Assembly: GCA_019240115.1 (NCBI GenBank)
Contig: JAFAYV010000039.1
Location: forward strand, 1 to 57,757
Direction: 5' to 3'
DNA length: 57,757 nt
Origin: Solirubrobacterales bacterium
Lineage (GTDB): Bacteria > Actinomycetota > Thermoleophilia > Solirubrobacterales > Solirubrobacteraceae
Each line of letters begins with the position of its first letter. The stretch's first letter is position 1. This document shows positions 44,462 through 54,447 of the stretch, one piece after another. The notes under the pieces are model-generated. The model searched no databases and was not told the origin of the DNA. It worked only from the letters and a program-made list of their open reading frames with translations. Both the position numbers and the translations under genes were made by a program.

Positions 44462-45397
44462 ATGGACGTCATGTCCGCGCCGAGGCGGTTCAACGCTCTC
44501 CAGCAACGCACTCGCTGGCTGGCGGTGCCGATCGCCGTCGTCAGGAAGGCCAGCGACGATTCGGGGGGCAACCTGGCCGCGCTCGTCGCCTACTACGGGT
44601 TCTTCTCGCTGTTTCCCCTCCTCCTCGTGTTCACCACGATCCTCGGGTTCGTGCTCTCGAGCGATCCCGGCGAGCAGGCGTCGGTGCAGCACTCGATCCG
44701 GGCCCAGTTCCCGTCGCTGGGCTCGTCGCTGCCGATTCAGGGCATCACCGGCTCGCCGGTGGCGCTCGTCCTCGGCGTCCTGGTCTCGCTGTACGCCGGC
44801 TTGGGGGTGACCAACGCCGCGCAGAACCTGATGAACACGGTGTGGGCGGTGCCCCGCAAGCACCGGCCCAACTTCGTGCAGCAGCGCCTGCGAGGGCTGG
44901 GCCTCTTCGCGGCACTGGGCGTCCTGTTCATCGTCTCCACGATCATCACCGGCGCAGTGAGCTCGACCTTCGGCGGGGTCGGGGCCAAGATCGCCGGCTA
45001 CGTCGTCTCGCTGATCGTCAACGGCGGCCTGTTCTTCACGGCGTTTCGGCTGATGACGGACACGAGCGTCGCCAGCCGAGAGCTTCGCAGCGGCACCGCC
45101 GTCGCGGCGGTTCTGTGGACGTTCCTGCAGTCGATCGGAACCTTGTACATCCATCACATCAAGACGACCCACTACGGGACGTTCGCCGTCGTCATCCCGC
45201 TCATCGTCTGGCTGCACCTCGGGGCCCAGGTCTTCCTGTACAGCGCCGAGGTCAACGTCGTGATCACGCGGCGGCTGTGGCCGCGCAACCTCTTCGGCCC
45301 GCCGGCCGCCACCGCCGACCAGGAGGCGCGCGCCGCTCTGGCCAAGACCGAGGAGCGCTCCGACGAGCAGACGGTTGACGTCGAGTTCGAGACCTGA
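44462..45397 (+). CDS. YihY/BrkB family (virulence factor BrkB-like) membrane protein
   Basis: A 311-residue inner-membrane protein with about six helices, including [60 protein letters not shown] and [20 protein letters not shown]. The family signatures [27 protein letters not shown] and [18 protein letters not shown] are present. It was once called ribonuclease BN, now known to be wrong. The function is unknown; a lipid or small-molecule transport role is suspected for the family. The C-terminal acidic tail is cytoplasmic. ATG 44462 is convergent with the helicase-nuclease genes. Confidence 0.9.
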   Translation: MDVMSAPRRFNALQQRTRWLAVPIAVVRKASDDSGGNLAALVAYYGFFSLFPLLLVFTTILGFVLSSDPGEQASVQHSIRAQFPSLGSSLPIQGITGSPVALVLGVLVSLYAGLGVTNAAQNLMNTVWAVPRKHRPNFVQQRLRGLGLFAALGVLFIVSTIITGAVSSTFGGVGAKIAGYVVSLIVNGGLFFTAFRLMTDTSVASRELRSGTAVAAVLWTFLQSIGTLYIHHIKTTHYGTFAVVIPLIVWLHLGAQVFLYSAEVNVVITRRLWPRNLFGPPAATADQEARAALAKTEERSDEQTVDVEFET

Positions 45398-45430
45398 CGA
45401 GGAGCGGGCGGCCGCGCCAGTCGCGGACCC

Positions 45431-48400
45431 TTAGAACAGGGTGTCGGGCGCCGCCCGCCGGGTCATCTCGGGCGGCCACGAGCACAGGCCGTCCTCGGCC
45501 GGGCAGCCGGCGCACAGGGCGCGGCAGGGCTCGGGCGACACCGGGAAGCGCTGGGCGAGCACGTCGGCGGTCAGGGACCGCAGCTCGGCCTCGAGCTCCG
45601 CACGCCGGTCGGCGGTGACGCGCACGACGACCGGCGCCTGCGGGCGCTCGAGGAAGCAGTGCGCGATCTCGACCTCGCGCGCGCCACCCCGCAATGCCGC
45701 GAGCGCGTAGACGAGCCGCTGGGTGCCATAGGACTCCGCGACGATCCGCTCGGGATCGGCCGCTCCCAGCCGGTCGGACTTGTAGTCGACGACGAGGGCC
45801 ACCCCACCGGGCTCGCGAGCGAGAACGTCGAGCGCGCCGACGATCAACGGCTGGGCCGGATCGGGGTGCAGCGCGAACGCGAAGCGCTCCTCGCGCCGCA
45901 CATCGGTGGCCCGTCCCAGGCGCGTGCACAGCTCGCTGGCGCAGAATGCGCGCACGAGCGCGATCAGCTCGTCGCACTCCCCCGGACCCGGAGGCGGCCG
46001 CACGCCGGCGTGCTCGGCGGCGGCGAGCACCGCGACAGCGGACGGGATCACCGGACGACGGAAGTCCAGGCCCTCGAGCAGGAGATGCACGAGCACGCCG
46101 CGGTCGGCGGCACTGCGCGGGGCCGGCGGCCCGACGATGTCGGAGGCGCCCCGCGGTCCCGGTGGCTCGCTGGAGTCGGCGGCGCGGCGCGGGGCCGCGG
46201 CGATCGACGGCAGCCCGAGCACCCGCTCGGCATAGAAGCGATACCCGCAGCGGACGTACTCGCCGAGCGAGGAGTAGCTGAGCGCCGCCACCGCCGGCGC
46301 GCGCTCGAGGTCGGGCGTGACCCCGCCCGCCACGGGTCCGGCCGGCGCCGCCGGGAGATCCGCCGCCGGGACATCCGCCGCCGGGACATCCACCCGCGGG
46401 AGATCCGCCGCCGGGACATCCACCGCCGGGACATCCACCGCCGGGACATCCACCGCCAGGGCCCCGGCGTCGCCGGCCGACACGCCGGAATCGGCGCAGC
46501 ACGCGTCCTGCGGACGGCCGATGCGGACGGCGATCCGCGCCCCGCCCACGGACACGACACCCCCGCCGGCCACGAGGGTCTCGGCGAGATCGGGAGCGAA
46601 CGCCGGAGCGATCCACGCGATCGGCCCGCCGCCCGTGCGGCCCCCGGGCTCCAGAAAGCCGTCGAACTTCGCGGCGCCGCTCAGCACGAGCCGCTCGCGG
46701 GCGCGCGTCATCGCGACGTAGTGCAGGCGGCGCTCCTCGGCCTCCTGGGCCACGCGGGCCTCCTCGCCGAGCGCCCGGTACTCGAGCACCGACTCGCGTC
46801 CGCCGGCACCGGGTCGGGCGAGGCGCAGGCCGAGGCGGCCGTCAGCGGTGACGCGGAGGATCTCGCCCGGCGGCCGTGGGGAGCGTCCGAGGTCGGCGAC
46901 GACGACGCACGGGAACTCGAGCCCCTTCGCGCGGTGGATCGTCATCATCCTGATCGCGTCCAGACTCTCACCCTCGACTGGAGCCTCACCTTCGCGCACC
47001 TCGGGCGAACGTCCGGCCGTGCGGTCGGCGACCGAGGCGATGAACCCGCGCAGATCGGGACCGTGGCGGCTCTCGTGCTCGTGACCGAGGCGCATCAGCT
47101 TGCGGACGTTGGCGAGCCGGCGCGGGCCGCCGGGCATCGCGAGCATCGCCAGGTCGTAGCCGGTGTCGCGCAACGCCGCCTCGATCAGCTCCTCGATCGA
47201 CGCGCGGGCCGCGCGAACGCGCTGCGTGGCAAACCAGCCGGCGAAGCTCGTCAGGCGCTCGCGGTCGGCGTCGGACGCGTCGCGCAGCACGTCGCCGGGT
47301 TCGCGCAGCATCCACCACGGATCGCGCGCGGCGGCCCGGGCGGCGTCGGCGAGGATGACGACGGCGTCGAGCGAGACGCCGACCAGCGGCGAGACGAGCG
47401 TGCCGTAGAGGGCCTCCTCCTCGCGCGGGTTGGCGAGCGCCCGCAGATAGGCGACGAGGTCGATCACCTGGGGGTGCGACCAGTAGCCGCGCCCACCGAT
47501 GACGTATGTCGGCAGCCCGCGCCGCTCCAGCGCGCGCTCGTAGGCCCGCATGTCCGTGGTGGCGCGCATGAGGACGACGATCTCCCCCGGGGCGGTGCCC
47601 TGGGCCACGAGCTCGGCGATTCGATCGGCGAGCAGCCGCGCCTCGGCGAGCCGCCACGGCGACGCGATCCCCTCGAGCTCCCAGTCGGCGCCCTTGTCGA
47701 CCATCAGCATTTCGACGCGCGGATCGAGCGCCGGCGTCACGTCGCGCCCCACCTCCAACGGCATGAACGCCGCGCCCAGTTCGCCGGCGAACGCGTGGTT
47801 CAGCGCGCGAAGGATCTCCGGACGCGAGCGGAAGTTCGTCCGCAGGGTCTCGCGCGCTCCGATCGCCGCCAGGCGCTCGCCTCGCCGGGCGAACAGCTCG
47901 CAGTCGGCGTGACGGAAGCCGTAGATCGACTGCTGCACGTCGCCGACGGTGAACAGGTTGTCTCGCGCGATCGCCTCGATGAGGGCGAGCTGGACCGGGT
48001 TGGTGTCCTGCAGCTCGTCGACCATGATCGACGCAAACCGGGACGCGTAGCGCGTCGCGAGGTCGCGATCATCGGTCAGCAGGCGCAGCGTGATCAGCTC
48101 GAGATCCTCGAAGTCGACGCCCGAGACCGCGCGCTTGCGCCGCTCGTACTCGCCCGTGTACGAGCTCAGCAGCCGGTCGAGCAGGTCGCGGACGGGACGG
48201 GCCGCGATCGCGCCGGCGGCCTCGCGGAAGACCTCGAGCGCCTCGGCGTAAGCGACGCAGGCATCGGTGCCCAGCGCGGCGCCATTGCGCGGCAGGCGCA
48301 GCCGAGACAGCGCCGCCGGCCAGACCGCGCCGGCGCCGTCGGCGGCCACCTCAACGCAGGCGCGGACCCGGTCGATCGTCTGCTCGACGGTGGGGCTCGC

Positions 48401-49066
48401 CTCGGAGATCGCGTGCAACTCGGCGGCGAGCGCGGTCGCCGTCCTGCGCAGGGCATCGGCGCCGTCGTCGTCCGGCGGCGCGACCTCGGGCAGCCGCGGC
48501 TCGGCGAACCCAGCCGAGCGCAGCTTCGCCGACGCGGCCGTCACCGCGGCGCGCAGCGAGCCGGCCCCGTAGGCCGCGACGAGTTCGACCGCGGCGGGGT
48601 CGGCGGCGGCCAGCCCCTCGAGCGCCGCGGCGAAAGCGGCCCCGGCCAGCGGTCCCGACTCGTAGCGGTCGAGCACGACGAACCCGGGATCAAGCCCGGC
48701 GGCCAGCGCCTGGGCGCGCAGTACCCGCGCGCAGAAGCCGTGGATCGTGGAGATGAACGCCGCTTCGGTCTGCCGGGCCGCCTGTTCGGCCCCCAGCTCG
48801 AGCAGCCGCGCGCGGATGCGATCGCGCAGCTCGTCGGCGGCCTTCTCGGTGAAGGTGATGGCGAGGATCGCGCCGACGGGTACGTCGTCCACGAGCACGC
48901 TGCGCGCGAAGCGCTCGGCGAGCACCGAGGTCTTGCCGCTGCCGGCGCCGGCGTCGAGCAGCAGATCGCCCTGCCGCCGCGTGATCGCCCGGCGCTGCTC
49001 CGCGGTCCATGCGCGATCCGGGACCGGGAGTTCGTCGCCGGCGTCGAGGATTCCAGGCACGCTCAT
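45431..49066 (-). CDS. AddA-like ATP-dependent helicase-nuclease (UvrD/RecB type)
   Basis: A 1211-residue superfamily 1 helicase with a C-terminal RecB-type nuclease, expected to process DNA double-strand ends for recombination together with the adjacent AddB-like protein. Walker A is LLLDAGAGSGKTSVLAERF (residues 36-54). Later helicase motifs are AILAITFTEKAADELRDRIR, IMVDELQDTNPVQLALIEAI, VGDVQQSIYGFRHAD, MMTIHRAKGLEFPCVVVADL and LHYVAMTRARERLVLSG. The nuclease core has GALDVLAREPGGVALVVDYK. Cysteines near the end (CRALCAGCP, GLCSW) suggest an iron-sulfur site. A VDVPA-type repeat linker joins helicase and nuclease. ATG 49066 overlaps the AddB-like stop (ATGA). Confidence 0.9.
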   Translation of the reverse strand: MSVPGILDAGDELPVPDRAWTAEQRRAITRRQGDLLLDAGAGSGKTSVLAERFARSVLVDDVPVGAILAITFTEKAADELRDRIRARLLELGAEQAARQTEAAFISTIHGFCARVLRAQALAAGLDPGFVVLDRYESGPLAGAAFAAALEGLAAADPAAVELVAAYGAGSLRAAVTAASAKLRSAGFAEPRLPEVAPPDDDGADALRRTATALAAELHAISEASPTVEQTIDRVRACVEVAADGAGAVWPAALSRLRLPRNGAALGTDACVAYAEALEVFREAAGAIAARPVRDLLDRLLSSYTGEYERRKRAVSGVDFEDLELITLRLLTDDRDLATRYASRFASIMVDELQDTNPVQLALIEAIARDNLFTVGDVQQSIYGFRHADCELFARRGERLAAIGARETLRTNFRSRPEILRALNHAFAGELGAAFMPLEVGRDVTPALDPRVEMLMVDKGADWELEGIASPWRLAEARLLADRIAELVAQGTAPGEIVVLMRATTDMRAYERALERRGLPTYVIGGRGYWSHPQVIDLVAYLRALANPREEEALYGTLVSPLVGVSLDAVVILADAARAAARDPWWMLREPGDVLRDASDADRERLTSFAGWFATQRVRAARASIEELIEAALRDTGYDLAMLAMPGGPRRLANVRKLMRLGHEHESRHGPDLRGFIASVADRTAGRSPEVREGEAPVEGESLDAIRMMTIHRAKGLEFPCVVVADLGRSPRPPGEILRVTADGRLGLRLARPGAGGRESVLEYRALGEEARVAQEAEERRLHYVAMTRARERLVLSGAAKFDGFLEPGGRTGGGPIAWIAPAFAPDLAETLVAGGGVVSVGGARIAVRIGRPQDACCADSGVSAGDAGALAVDVPAVDVPAVDVPAADLPRVDVPAADVPAADLPAAPAGPVAGGVTPDLERAPAVAALSYSSLGEYVRCGYRFYAERVLGLPSIAAAPRRAADSSEPPGPRGASDIVGPPAPRSAADRGVLVHLLLEGLDFRRPVIPSAVAVLAAAEHAGVRPPPGPGECDELIALVRAFCASELCTRLGRATDVRREERFAFALHPDPAQPLIVGALDVLAREPGGVALVVDYKSDRLGAADPERIVAESYGTQRLVYALAALRGGAREVEIAHCFLERPQAPVVVRVTADRRAELEAELRSLTADVLAQRFPVSPEPCRALCAGCPAEDGLCSWPPEMTRRAAPDTLF
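46349..46457 (-). repeat. 15-bp tandem repeats in the AddA-like gene
   Basis: About seven copies of a 15-bp unit (GGGACATCCACCGCC on the plus strand, with variants) encode a pentapeptide series VDVPA / ADLPA / ADVPA between helicase and nuclease domains. In-frame length variation is expected. Confidence 0.85.
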
Positions 49067-52023
49067 CGGCTGCGGCAGATCGCCGGGTGGGCGCAGCCGT
49101 CGCGCGAGCAGGTCGAGGGGCACGGGGTCAGATCGCCCGCGCGCAGGCGCGCGGCGAGGGCGATCGCGCGCGCCGCGGCGTCGGCGAGCGCGGCGTCGAC
49201 CTCTTCGGGGCTGCGCGCGTCGCGGCTCACCACCCCGCTGCCCAGCTCGGTTCCGGCCACGAACACCCCCCGGGCGCGCAGATCCTCGCCGCGCAGCGGC
49301 TGATAGATGCCGGCAACGACGTCGAGGCTGAGCAGATCGCGCGCGACGAGCATGTACAGCGCGACCTGGAGCCGGCGGTCCTGCTGCCAGCGCGCGACCG
49401 GCTGATCGGCGCCGCGAGGACCGCTCTTGTAGTCGCGGATGAGCGCGCGCCCGTCGGCGTCGACGTCGATCCGGTCGATGAGGCCGCGGACGAAGACCGG
49501 CTCGGCGCCCTCGCCGAGCGCCAGCGGCGGCGCCGAGGCCTCCTCGTCAAAGCCGAAGCCGAGCTCCAGTCCGAACGGCCGCCAGGCGGCGCCGCTCGCC
49601 GCCTCGTGCTCGAGATAGCGGCGCAGGTCGGCCTCGATCGCCCGCACCGCCCCGGCGCGCACGACCGCGGGCTCGCCGATCGCCAGCTCTGCGCCGGTCT
49701 GGGACAGCTCGTCCACGAGGAGGTCGAGGATCGCCTCGGCCTCGGCGAGCGAGGCCTCGGTGACCGGGCCGCCGAGCTCGGCGATCGTGCGCTCGAGCAG
49801 CGCGTGCATGACGCTGCCGCGGACGATCGGCTCCGGCGTCGGCGCCAGCGGCTCGGGCGCGAGCTGGGATTCGACGAGCCAGCGCATCGGGCAGTCCGAG
49901 TAGCGCTCGAGCGCCCCCGCCGACACGATCCGGGTGTGGCGCACCCGCTGCAGCGCGACCGCCCCGAGGACGCGAGCGGGTTCGGGGTCACCGCCCACCG
50001 CCGGCGCCCGCGCGGCCGCGTCGGCGCGCTCGCGCTCGCGGGGCACGGGCGCCTCGTCGGCGGGCCACACGACGTCGGCCAGCAGCCGCCGGCGGCGCCG
50101 TTGGCGCCATCCGGGATCAAGCACCTCGGCGACGTCGGAGACGAACGGCGAGGCGAGCGCGAGGTTGCCCTCCTCGTCGGAGCTGCGATAGGCGAGGAAC
50201 ACCCGCTCGGTCGCGCGCGACACCGCCGCGTAGAACAGATAGCGCTCGCCGTCGAGCGCGTCCCCGGAAGAGCGCAGTCGCAGCCCGGAGGCGAGCGCCA
50301 GCTCGTGGCGCCGCTCGTCGGAGAGGAACGGCTCCTCGCGCCCCGGCCGCGGAAACTCGCCCTCCTGCAGTCCGCAGACGAAGACCGCGCGGAAGCGGCG
50401 CGCACGGATCGCGGCGGGATCGGCGAGCACGACCTCGTCGCGCGCCGGCGGACCGCGCCGCCCCGCCACCGGCAGCTCGGCGAGCAGCTCGATCAGCTCG
50501 ACCGGGCCGGGCCGGCGCGCGAGCTCTGAGAGCTCGTCGAGCGCGCGGTGCAGCGTCGCCAGCGCGCGGGCGTCGAGCGCCTCGCCGGCGTTGAGTCGCG
50601 CCGCCTGTCCGGCGTGCGGCGCGGCGAGCAGCCGGGCGCCGAGCCGGCGCAGCCAGCCGCACGTCACCGCCCAGTCGCCCGCGGCGGCGCCGGCCCCGGT
50701 GGCGTCGTGCGTTCCGCCGAGCTCGGCGAGCACGGCGAGCTCGGCGAGCTCCCAGCCCAGCGCCGCACGCGCCTGCGCGGCGGTGTGCAATCCGCGGCGA
50801 CGGACGTCGGCCTCGAGCCCGTCGGCGATCTCGGCCGCCCGCAGCCACCCCGGGGCCCGCAGGTAGTCGAGCAGATCGGCGGCCGAGGCGACCTCGAGCC
50901 CGAGCAGCGCGCAGCGCGCAGCCCCGAGCAACGCGCGCCCGAGCGCGGTGTGGCGCAGCGGCGGCTCGGGATCGTCGGCCAGCGCGAGGCCGTACTGGGA
51001 GAACACGCGGGCCAGCAGCGGCGCCACACTCGCCGGCGAGCGGTACACGAGCGCGATCTCGGCGCCCGCGAGACCGGATCGTCGCAGCTCGAGGATGTGC
51101 GCCGCGACGAGCTCGGCCTCGGCGCGCTCGCCCCCGGCCTCGAGCAGCGTCACCGCCTGACCGGCCGCGACCCGCGCGGGCTCGGGCTCGAACAGGCAGC
51201 GCTCGAGGTGATGGAGCACGGCCCGCGCGTCGGGACGGTAGTGCGCGTCGGAGGCCTCGAGCTCGCGCACCCGCTCGGCGAGCGGACGCAGCTCCTCGAC
51301 CGTCGACGCGCGCGCGCTCAGCGCCGCGCGCCCGGGCTCGTAGGTCAGCGAGACCGTCACCGGGACGTCGACGATCCGCGCGAGCGTCTCGATCGCGTCG
51401 CGCTCGAGCGCGCTGAGGTCGTCGAAGCCGTAGAAGAAGACCGGATCGCGGGTGGGGCGGGACCATCTCTCCGGCGCCGCCCGCAGCGCATCGAGTGCGC
51501 GCCAGGCGAACAGCTCGTTGTCGACGCGGCCCAGCTCGTCGAGCTCGCGGACGTAGTCGCCGTACAGCCGGCCGACGTCGCGCGCGTAGGCGGCACGGCG
51601 GACGTCCTGCGCGGCCCAGGCGCGCAGCGCGGCGGTCAGCCGCTGAGGGGTGACGAGCGCGCGCTGGAGCTCGGCGATCAGCGCCCCGGCGGCGATCGCG
51701 AACCCGGGCGCGGGCGCCGAGTCGCGCAGGGCGGCGAAGGGCAGCCGGGCGACGATGCCCCGCAGCACCTGTTCGCGCTGCAGGCGCGACAGGCGCCGGG
51801 TGCCGTACCCGACGCGCCGGGCGATCTCGGCGGCGAGGCCGCCGAAGGTCAGTACCGAGCCCTGGACGAGCCCGTCGCCGGCGAGCTCGCGCGTGTAGTG
51901 GTCGGCGTCGGCCGCGGTCGGCACGACGAGCAGCGCGCCGCGCGGCGCCGCCGCGACATAGGCGCCGAGCACCTCGCCCGCCTTCGCGGAGTTCGCCGGA
52001 CCGAGAACGAGCGTCAGACCCAT
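49063..52023 (-). CDS. AddB-like PD-(D/E)XK nuclease family protein
   Basis: A 986-residue partner of the AddA-like helicase. The N-terminus LTLVLGPANSAKAGEVLGAY is a Walker-A-like loop without the GKT. The inactivated helicase-like middle retains FRAVFVCGLQEGEFPRPGRE, LSDERRHELALASGL and LFYAAVSRATERVFLAYRSS. The C-terminal RecB-type nuclease has FVRGLIDRIDVDADGRALIR then DYKSG. The iron-sulfur cysteines appear as SDCPMRWL and CPSTCSRDGCAHPAICRSR at the very end, as in AddB. ATG 52023 is favoured over longer forms, which are antisense to nothing but lack homology. Its stop overlaps the AddA-like start. Confidence 0.88.
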   Translation of the reverse strand: MGLTLVLGPANSAKAGEVLGAYVAAAPRGALLVVPTAADADHYTRELAGDGLVQGSVLTFGGLAAEIARRVGYGTRRLSRLQREQVLRGIVARLPFAALRDSAPAPGFAIAAGALIAELQRALVTPQRLTAALRAWAAQDVRRAAYARDVGRLYGDYVRELDELGRVDNELFAWRALDALRAAPERWSRPTRDPVFFYGFDDLSALERDAIETLARIVDVPVTVSLTYEPGRAALSARASTVEELRPLAERVRELEASDAHYRPDARAVLHHLERCLFEPEPARVAAGQAVTLLEAGGERAEAELVAAHILELRRSGLAGAEIALVYRSPASVAPLLARVFSQYGLALADDPEPPLRHTALGRALLGAARCALLGLEVASAADLLDYLRAPGWLRAAEIADGLEADVRRRGLHTAAQARAALGWELAELAVLAELGGTHDATGAGAAAGDWAVTCGWLRRLGARLLAAPHAGQAARLNAGEALDARALATLHRALDELSELARRPGPVELIELLAELPVAGRRGPPARDEVVLADPAAIRARRFRAVFVCGLQEGEFPRPGREEPFLSDERRHELALASGLRLRSSGDALDGERYLFYAAVSRATERVFLAYRSSDEEGNLALASPFVSDVAEVLDPGWRQRRRRRLLADVVWPADEAPVPRERERADAAARAPAVGGDPEPARVLGAVALQRVRHTRIVSAGALERYSDCPMRWLVESQLAPEPLAPTPEPIVRGSVMHALLERTIAELGGPVTEASLAEAEAILDLLVDELSQTGAELAIGEPAVVRAGAVRAIEADLRRYLEHEAASGAAWRPFGLELGFGFDEEASAPPLALGEGAEPVFVRGLIDRIDVDADGRALIRDYKSGPRGADQPVARWQQDRRLQVALYMLVARDLLSLDVVAGIYQPLRGEDLRARGVFVAGTELGSGVVSRDARSPEEVDAALADAAARAIALAARLRAGDLTPCPSTCSRDGCAHPAICRSR

Positions 52024-52082
52024 CGCCCCATGGTGGCGCGCGCCGATGACGGCACGCCGTTCGCCACCCTCGCGCGTCGAGG

Positions 52083-54392
52083 CTACGCGGCGGCGGGCTG
52101 CTCGTCGCGCGCGGCCGAGCCGTTGCCGGCGGCCGCGGCCGTGCCCTCCCCGGACGCCTCCTCGGCGTCGGGCGGCTTGGCCCCCTCCCGCGCCCACGGC
52201 TCGTCGAACTCGACGCGCCACTTGCCCTCCTCGCTCTGCTGGAGCGCGAGGCGGGCGCGGAAGCTCTTGCCGGCGCGGCTCTTGAAGCCGGTCACGGGGC
52301 GCTCGGTGCGTCCGGTCCTGATCAGCTCGCGGGCGACGGTCACCGGCAGCTGCTTGCCCGTCTTGCCCTTCCAGATCACGAAGCCGCAGCCGGCATCGTC
52401 GCGCGACCAGCACGAGTACCCCTTGCGGTTCTCCATGATGTCGCGCCCGCACACCGGACAGGGCCCGAGGTTCGCGCGCGGGATGCGAACGTCCCGAAGC
52501 TTGGAATCGAGCTCGCCAACGGTGCTCTCGGCGAACTTGACGATGTCGCCCATGAACGCCTTGCGCGAGTCCGCACCGGTCTCGATCTTGGCCAGGCGGC
52601 TCTCCCAGTCGCCCGTCAGCCCCGGCGAGGTCAGCGGATGCTCGCCGAGCAGGCGGATGACGTTGAGCCCCTTCTCGGTGACGACGAGCGCGCGGGCGTC
52701 GCGCTCGATGTAGCCGACCTGCAGCAGCCGCTCGATGATCGCCGCCCGCGTGGCCGGGGTGCCGATGCCGGAGTCCTTCATCGCCTCGCGGGCCTCCTCC
52801 TCGTCCACGAGCTTGCCGGCGGTCTCCATCGCGGCGAGCAGCGAGCCCTCGGAGTAGCGCCGTGGCGGCTTGGTCTCCTTCTCCGCGGAGTCGATCTCGA
52901 CGACCGACACGTCCTCGTCCTTGGCCAGGCGGGGCAGGCGCTGGTCGCGTCCCTCGTCCTCGTCGTCGGCGCGGTCGGCCTCGGGCAGCTCACCGTAGAC
53001 GCCGCGCCAGCCGGGGACGAGCATGACCCGGCCGCGGGTGCGGAAGACGTGACCGCCGGCTGCGCCCGCGCTGGCCGCGACCGACGTCTCGATCCCGGTG
53101 CCCGCGACCGTCGTCTCGATCCGCGTGTTCTCGAACACCGCCTCGGGATGGAAGACCGCGAGGAACCGCCGGACGGCGAGGTCGTAGATACGCCGGTCGT
53201 CGTCGTTGAACTTGTCGACAGGATGGCGGTCGGCGCGCGTGGGGATGATCGCGTGGTGGTCGGTGACCTTGGCGTCGTTGACGACCCGGCCGAGCGGCAG
53301 CACGTCGAGCCCGCGGACGTAGCGGGCGGCCTCGGCGTATTCGCTGCGCTCGCCGACGAGGCCGGCGATCGGCTTGATGTCCGAGACCATGTCGCCGGTG
53401 ATGTAGCGCGAGTTCGTGCGCGGGTAGGTCAGCGCCTTGTGCTCCTCGTAGAGCCGCTGGGCGGCGGCGAGCGTCCGGCGCGCGGAGAAGCCGAAGCGAC
53501 CGTTGGCGTCGCGCTGCAGCGAGGTGAGGTCGTAGAGGAGCGGCGAGCGCTCCTTGCGCGTGGACGTCTCGAGCCGAGTGATCGTGCCCGTCTGATCCCG
53601 GCAGGCCGCGACGATCGCCGCCGCTTCCTGCGCGGTGGCCAGCCGCGGGTTGGCGCCGGCGTGGTAGCGGCCCTCGTATCGGCGCGATCCGTCGGCGACC
53701 GGGTGAAAGGTCGCGTCGACGAGCCAGTAGGGCTCGGGCTCAAACGCCCGGATCTCCTCCTCGCGGTGGGCGAGGATCGCAAGCGTCGGGGTCTGGACGC
53801 GGCCGAGCGACACCGCCCCGTCGAACGACGAGCGCAGCCGGATCGTTGCGGCGCGCGTTGCGTTCATGCCGACGATCCAGTCGGCCTCCGAGCGCGACCG
53901 GGCCGCGGCCTGCAGCGACGCGAGCTCCTCGCTCGGACGCAGGTCGGAGAACGCGGTCTGGATCGCCGCTCGCGTCATCGAGTTCAGCCACAGGCGCTGA
54001 ACCGGCTTACGCGAGCCCGACTTCTCGTACAGGTAGGCGAAGATCAGCTCGCCCTCGCGGCCGGCGTCGCAGGCGTTGATGACCGCGTCGATGTCATCGC
54101 GGCCGAGCTGGCGCTTGACGACGTTCATCTGCTTCTTGGATCGCTCGTCGCGCACGACGAGCTTGAAGCGGTCGGGAACGATCGGCAGGTCGGCCATGCG
54201 CCACTTCTTGAACTTCTCGTCGTACTCGTCGGGATCGGCGAGCTGGACGAGATGCCCCACCGCCCACGTGACGACGTGTTCGGGGCCCTCGAGATAAGCC
54301 TTGTCGCCGCTCGTCTTGAAGGCTCCTGGGAGCACGCGCACGAGGTCCTTGCCCACGGAGGGCTTCTCGGCGATGACCAGGGTCTTGGACAT
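52083..54392 (-). CDS. Type IA DNA topoisomerase (topoisomerase III-like)
   Basis: A 769-residue topoisomerase relaxing or decatenating DNA through a single-strand break. The TOPRIM domain starts KTLVIAEKPSVGKDLVRVLP and has DAVINACDAGREGELIFAYL. The active-site tyrosine is Tyr323 in KALTYPRTNSRYI. Other family parts are LSLGRV-type SLGRVQTPTLAILAHREEEI, KVTDHHAIIPT and GIGTPATRAAIIERLLQVGY. A four-cysteine zinc domain (CPVCGRDIMENRKGYSCW, then GCGF) and an Ala/Glu-rich tail complete it. Organisation fits the TopB-like subgroup rather than TopA. TACCCT lies 9 nt before the ATG. It is followed by the AddB-like gene after 59 bp. Confidence 0.93.
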   Translation of the reverse strand: MSKTLVIAEKPSVGKDLVRVLPGAFKTSGDKAYLEGPEHVVTWAVGHLVQLADPDEYDEKFKKWRMADLPIVPDRFKLVVRDERSKKQMNVVKRQLGRDDIDAVINACDAGREGELIFAYLYEKSGSRKPVQRLWLNSMTRAAIQTAFSDLRPSEELASLQAAARSRSEADWIVGMNATRAATIRLRSSFDGAVSLGRVQTPTLAILAHREEEIRAFEPEPYWLVDATFHPVADGSRRYEGRYHAGANPRLATAQEAAAIVAACRDQTGTITRLETSTRKERSPLLYDLTSLQRDANGRFGFSARRTLAAAQRLYEEHKALTYPRTNSRYITGDMVSDIKPIAGLVGERSEYAEAARYVRGLDVLPLGRVVNDAKVTDHHAIIPTRADRHPVDKFNDDDRRIYDLAVRRFLAVFHPEAVFENTRIETTVAGTGIETSVAASAGAAGGHVFRTRGRVMLVPGWRGVYGELPEADRADDEDEGRDQRLPRLAKDEDVSVVEIDSAEKETKPPRRYSEGSLLAAMETAGKLVDEEEAREAMKDSGIGTPATRAAIIERLLQVGYIERDARALVVTEKGLNVIRLLGEHPLTSPGLTGDWESRLAKIETGADSRKAFMGDIVKFAESTVGELDSKLRDVRIPRANLGPCPVCGRDIMENRKGYSCWSRDDAGCGFVIWKGKTGKQLPVTVARELIRTGRTERPVTGFKSRAGKSFRARLALQQSEEGKWRVEFDEPWAREGAKPPDAEEASGEGTAAAAGNGSAARDEQPAAA

Positions 54393-54401
54393 AGGTCGCC
54401 G

Positions 54402-54407
54402 AGGGTA
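54402..54407 (-). promoter_or_regulatory. -10-like TACCCT of the topoisomerase gene
   Basis: TACCCT ends 9 nt before ATG 54392; no ribosome site. Confidence 0.45.
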
Positions 54408-54447
54408 GCGCTCGTGTCCAGGCACCTCGCGCGGTCGCCCGCGGTCC

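Noticed and set aside
49303-52713. Large plus-strand frames opposite the AddA/AddB-like and topoisomerase genes
   Set aside because: They are mirror frames of GC-rich genes, with Arg/Gly/Ala-rich composition and no recognisable domain.
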